Program-made: the position numbers and the translations under genes
The notes under the pieces: model-generated
Told to the model about the DNA's origin: nothing
The model's database searches: none
What the model saw: only the letters and a program-made list of their open reading frames with translations
Shown: positions 6,203 through 8,064 of the stretch, piece by piece
Position numbering within the stretch: the stretch's first letter is position 1
How the letters are laid out: each line of letters opens with the position of its first letter
Assembly (NCBI GenBank): GCA_946886405.1
Contig: CAMPIO010000127.1
Span: 1 to 8,064 of the forward strand
Length of the DNA: 8,064 nucleotides
Direction of reading: 5' to 3'
From: an uncultured Pseudoxanthomonas sp.
GTDB lineage: Bacteria > Pseudomonadota > Gammaproteobacteria > Xanthomonadales > Xanthomonadaceae

Positions 6203-6904
6203 ATGAAGTTGCGTTCGATTGCGGTCGCCGTTGCGGCATTCGCCATGGCCGGTAGCGCCCTGGCCCAGGACGTCTCGTCCGAGAAAGGCAAGCTGAGCTA
6301 CTACTTCGGTTACGACTACGGCAACAACCTTGCCGAGCTGACCGCACGTGGCGAGCAGCTGGACATCAATTCCGTGGTCAAGGGCCTGCAGGACGCCTAC
6401 GGCAAGAAGCAGCCGACGCTGACGGCCGAGCAGCTGAAGCCGGCACTCGAGGCCTTCCAGAAGCGCGAGCAGTCGCGCGCCCAGCAGGCCAAGGCCGAGT
6501 ACGACAAGGTCGCCGGCGAGAACAAGACCAAGAGCGACCAGTTCATCGGTACGTTCAAGGGCCAGCCGGGTGTGAAGACCCTGCCCAGCGGCGTCGCTTA
6601 CAAGGTGCTGGAGAACGGCACGGGCGCCAAGCCGACCCAGGCGAGCACGGTGGAGCTGCTGGTGGCCGGTCCGTATCCGTTCGGTCAGCGTCCGGCCGAA
6701 GCCCGCCCGGCGCAGCAGATGAAGGACCTGAAGGTCAGCGCGGTCGAGATGGCGGCGATGCGCGAAGCGCTGCTGCAGATGCCGGCCGGTTCCAAGTGGG
6801 AAGTGGCGCTGCCGCCGGACAAGGCCTATGGCGCCGACCCGCGCACCGGCTTCCCGCCGAACGTGGCCGTCGTGTTCGAAATCAAGCTGGTCAGCGTCAA
6901 GTAA
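6203..6904 (+). CDS. Exported FKBP-type peptidyl-prolyl isomerase-like protein with a degenerate catalytic domain
   Basis: A 233-aa periplasmic protein resembling FkpA/Mip-type proline isomerases, which help envelope proteins fold. ATG at 6203 is chosen over the adjacent in-frame GTG and TTG because GGAGAG lies 7 bases upstream. A signal peptide spans 1-21 (ALA|QD). Residues 25-110 are the helical N-terminal dimerisation domain (KLSYYFGYDYGNNL, then LQDAYGKKQPTLTAEQLKPA and a long Lys/Gln-rich helix). The C-terminal part starts normally (LPSGVAYKVLENGTG, 127-141) and ends normally (ALPPDKAYG at 202-210, FPPNVAVVFEIKLVSV at 217-232). In between, the usual segment Y-x-G-x-L-x-DG-x-x-FDSS and the Val-Ile-x-x-Trp pocket are absent, replaced by VELLVAGPYPFGQRPAEA and a helix around VEMAAMREALLQMP. 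Chaperone or binding activity may remain, but isomerase activity is doubtful. A terminator follows, so it is probably a single-gene transcript. Confidence 0.85.
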   Translation: MKLRSIAVAVAAFAMAGSALAQDVSSEKGKLSYYFGYDYGNNLAELTARGEQLDINSVVKGLQDAYGKKQPTLTAEQLKPALEAFQKREQSRAQQAKAEYDKVAGENKTKSDQFIGTFKGQPGVKTLPSGVAYKVLENGTGAKPTQASTVELLVAGPYPFGQRPAEARPAQQMKDLKVSAVEMAAMREALLQMPAGSKWEVALPPDKAYGADPRTGFPPNVAVVFEIKLVSVK

Positions 6905-6925
6905 TTCCAGCCATCGTTACACCCC

Positions 6926-6957
6926 CTGCGCCGGCCTAGTGCCGGCGCAGTGCTTTT
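6926..6957 (+). terminator. Rho-independent terminator after the FKBP-like gene
   Basis: A perfect 10-bp stem, CTGCGCCGGC (6926-6935) with GCCGGCGCAG (6941-6950), closes a 5-base loop (CTAGT) and is followed by TGCTTTT. It begins 22 bases after the stop codon and separates this gene from the downstream operon. Confidence 0.88.
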
Positions 6958-7004
6958 CGGCGCAGGGCGGTGTTTCCCGCTACCCTCCGCAGGTGCCCGA
7001 AGAA

Positions 7005-7808
7005 ATGAATACCGCATTCCGCGCCGTGCTCAGTCCGTGCACCGGCGTCTGCACGCTGGATGACGAGGGGCTGTGTGAAGGCTGTCTCCGCACCACATCC
7101 GAGATCGCGCGCTGGTCGCAGATGAACGATGACGAACGCCTGCGTCTGATGGAACACGTGCTGCCCGCACGCGAGCGCGTGCGCGCGCCCCTGGAGCAGC
7201 GGTTGCGCGAAGGCGGCAACCTGCGTCGTGCCCTGCATCCATTGGGTACCGCCCCGCGTTCGGCGGGCTGGAACCATGATGAACTGACCGATCTGCTGCC
7301 GCCCGGTCCGTTGGCCGAAGCGGCCGTACTGGCGGGACTGGTTCCGCGCGAGGAGGGCACCCAGGTGCTGCTGACGCGCCGCACCGATGGCCTGCGGCAC
7401 CATGGCGGGCAGGTGAGCTTTCCCGGCGGACGCATCGAGCCGACCGATGCCGATGCCGTCGCGGCGGCGCTGCGCGAGAGTCACGAGGAAATCGCGTTGC
7501 AGGCATCGCAGGTGACGCCGCTGGGCTTCCTTGATCCGTTCACCACCATCAGCGGATTCCGCGTGGTGCCGGTGGTCGCGCTGATCGATCCCGCGTTCGT
7601 GCCCGTGCCCGAGCCGAATGAAGTGGCCGACGTCTTCGAGGTTCCCCTCGATTACCTGCTGTCGCCGGACAACCTTCGCCGCGTCGAAGTCGACTATCGC
7701 GGGCGACGGCGCGTGGTGCTCGAGTACGCATGGCCGGGACAGCGCATCTGGGGTGCGACCGCCGCCATCCTGTTCAACCTGCGGCAACGGCTGGAGCAGC
7801 TTGCATGA
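7005..7808 (+). CDS. DUF1289-Nudix fusion protein; probable CoA pyrophosphatase (NudL-like)
   Basis: A 267-aa protein with two parts in one uninterrupted frame. Residues 8-50 are a DUF1289 domain: SPCTGVCTLDDEGLCEGC with Cys12, 16, 24 and 27, then an ARW motif; this family has no settled function but is presumed to bind metal. Residues about 103-260 are a Nudix hydrolase of the CoA-cleaving group (NudL/NUDT7-like), which splits CoA or acyl-CoA into 4'-phosphopantetheine and 3',5'-ADP. The group's signature is present: LLTRRTDGLRHHGGQ (122-136), SFPGGRIEPTDAD (138-150) and ALRESHEEIAL (155-165), with Arg157, Glu158, Glu161 and Glu162 as catalytic or metal-binding positions. The final Gly of the Nudix box is Ala, as I recall for E. 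coli NudL. ATG at 7005 is chosen; AGGTG lies 9 bases upstream, and GTG at 6993 is an alternative. The stop overlaps the next gene's start as ATGA. Confidence 0.88.
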   Translation: MNTAFRAVLSPCTGVCTLDDEGLCEGCLRTTSEIARWSQMNDDERLRLMEHVLPARERVRAPLEQRLREGGNLRRALHPLGTAPRSAGWNHDELTDLLPPGPLAEAAVLAGLVPREEGTQVLLTRRTDGLRHHGGQVSFPGGRIEPTDADAVAAALRESHEEIALQASQVTPLGFLDPFTTISGFRVVPVVALIDPAFVPVPEPNEVADVFEVPLDYLLSPDNLRRVEVDYRGRRRVVLEYAWPGQRIWGATAAILFNLRQRLEQLA

Positions 7809-8064
7809 ACTGGACGACCCTCGTCGACGCGCCTTCCCTGTCCGCTGTGCTCGGCGATCCGGCACTGAGGCTGGTGGATGCGCGTTTCGTGATGCTCAAT
7901 GCGGCCCCTGACGCGGGGCGACAGGCCTATCTCGCATCGCACCTGCCGGGCGCTGTCTACGCCGACCTGAACCTCGATCTCTCGGATCTCTCCAAGCTCG
8001 GTGAGGGCCGGCATCCGCTGCCCGACAGCGATGCCTTCGCGTGCACGTTGGGCGGGTGGGGCAT
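7805..8064 (+). CDS. sseA: Thiosulfate/3-mercaptopyruvate sulfurtransferase, rhodanese family (5' part, cut by right edge)
   Basis: The first 86 codons of a two-domain rhodanese-type sulfurtransferase, which moves sulfane sulfur from thiosulfate or 3-mercaptopyruvate to a thiol or cyanide. The visible N-terminal domain has the expected blocks: RLVDARF (22-28), then YLASHLPGAVYADLNLDLS (42-60) with the typical H-x-PGA-x-x-D core, and GRHPLPDSDAF (69-79). The catalytic cysteine belongs to the second domain and lies beyond the right edge, so activity and substrate preference cannot be judged. The start ATG overlaps the stop of the Nudix gene by ATGA, implying coupled translation within one operon. 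The symbol is assigned by family resemblance. Confidence 0.88.
   Translation, partial: MNWTTLVDAPSLSAVLGDPALRLVDARFVMLNAAPDAGRQAYLASHLPGAVYADLNLDLSDLSKLGEGRHPLPDSDAFACTLGGWG

Noticed and set aside
6936..7865. 309-codon minus-strand open frame opposite the Nudix gene
   Set aside because: Antisense to a well-supported gene; no domain and no ribosome site of note.

Overview
The window is GC-rich chromosomal DNA of a gammaproteobacterium, most likely of the Xanthomonadaceae/Lysobacteraceae (Lysobacter, Luteimonas or Pseudoxanthomonas type). This rests on the strong G/C third-position bias and on the gene families present. The genus is inferred, not proven. Nothing here looks like a phage, transposon or CRISPR locus; it is dense, mostly core-type gene content.

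Layout. Positions 1-532 (minus) hold the 5' part of pstS, the periplasmic phosphate-binding protein, cut by the left edge. A 439-bp non-coding region separates it from a divergent gene (972-2270, plus) for an OprP/OprO-type phosphate porin. This region holds two clusters of 11-bp-phased Pho-box-like half-sites, one facing each gene, so the pair looks like a PhoB-controlled phosphate uptake module: the porin brings phosphate across the outer membrane and PstS captures it in the periplasm. A strong hairpin terminator follows the porin. Next is an exported M28-family zinc aminopeptidase (2477-4093, plus).

The M28 gene converges on a minus-strand cluster that reads echA (enoyl-CoA hydratase, 6036-5254), a 121-aa cysteine-containing protein of unknown function (5237-4872) and nth (endonuclease III, 4875-4210). 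The last two overlap by the four bases ATGA. The 116-bp gap between the convergent stops is filled by a highly symmetric palindromic element: three copies of a 17-bp hairpin unit, a 22-bp perfect outer inverted repeat and a 20-bp palindrome made of GATCGC repeats.

Divergent from echA is an exported FKBP-like protein (6203-6904, plus) whose isomerase domain has lost much of its usual active-site signature; it ends at a clear terminator. The right end is a second plus-strand operon. It starts with a fused DUF1289-Nudix CoA pyrophosphatase (7005-7808), overlapped by ATGA with the start of a rhodanese-type sulfurtransferase (7805 to the right edge).

I found no convincing undescribed multi-gene system. 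The items most worth a second look are the palindromic element at 4092-4206, the multi-half-site Pho boxes, the degenerate FKBP, the DUF1289-Nudix fusion and the uncharacterised 121-aa protein coupled to nth.
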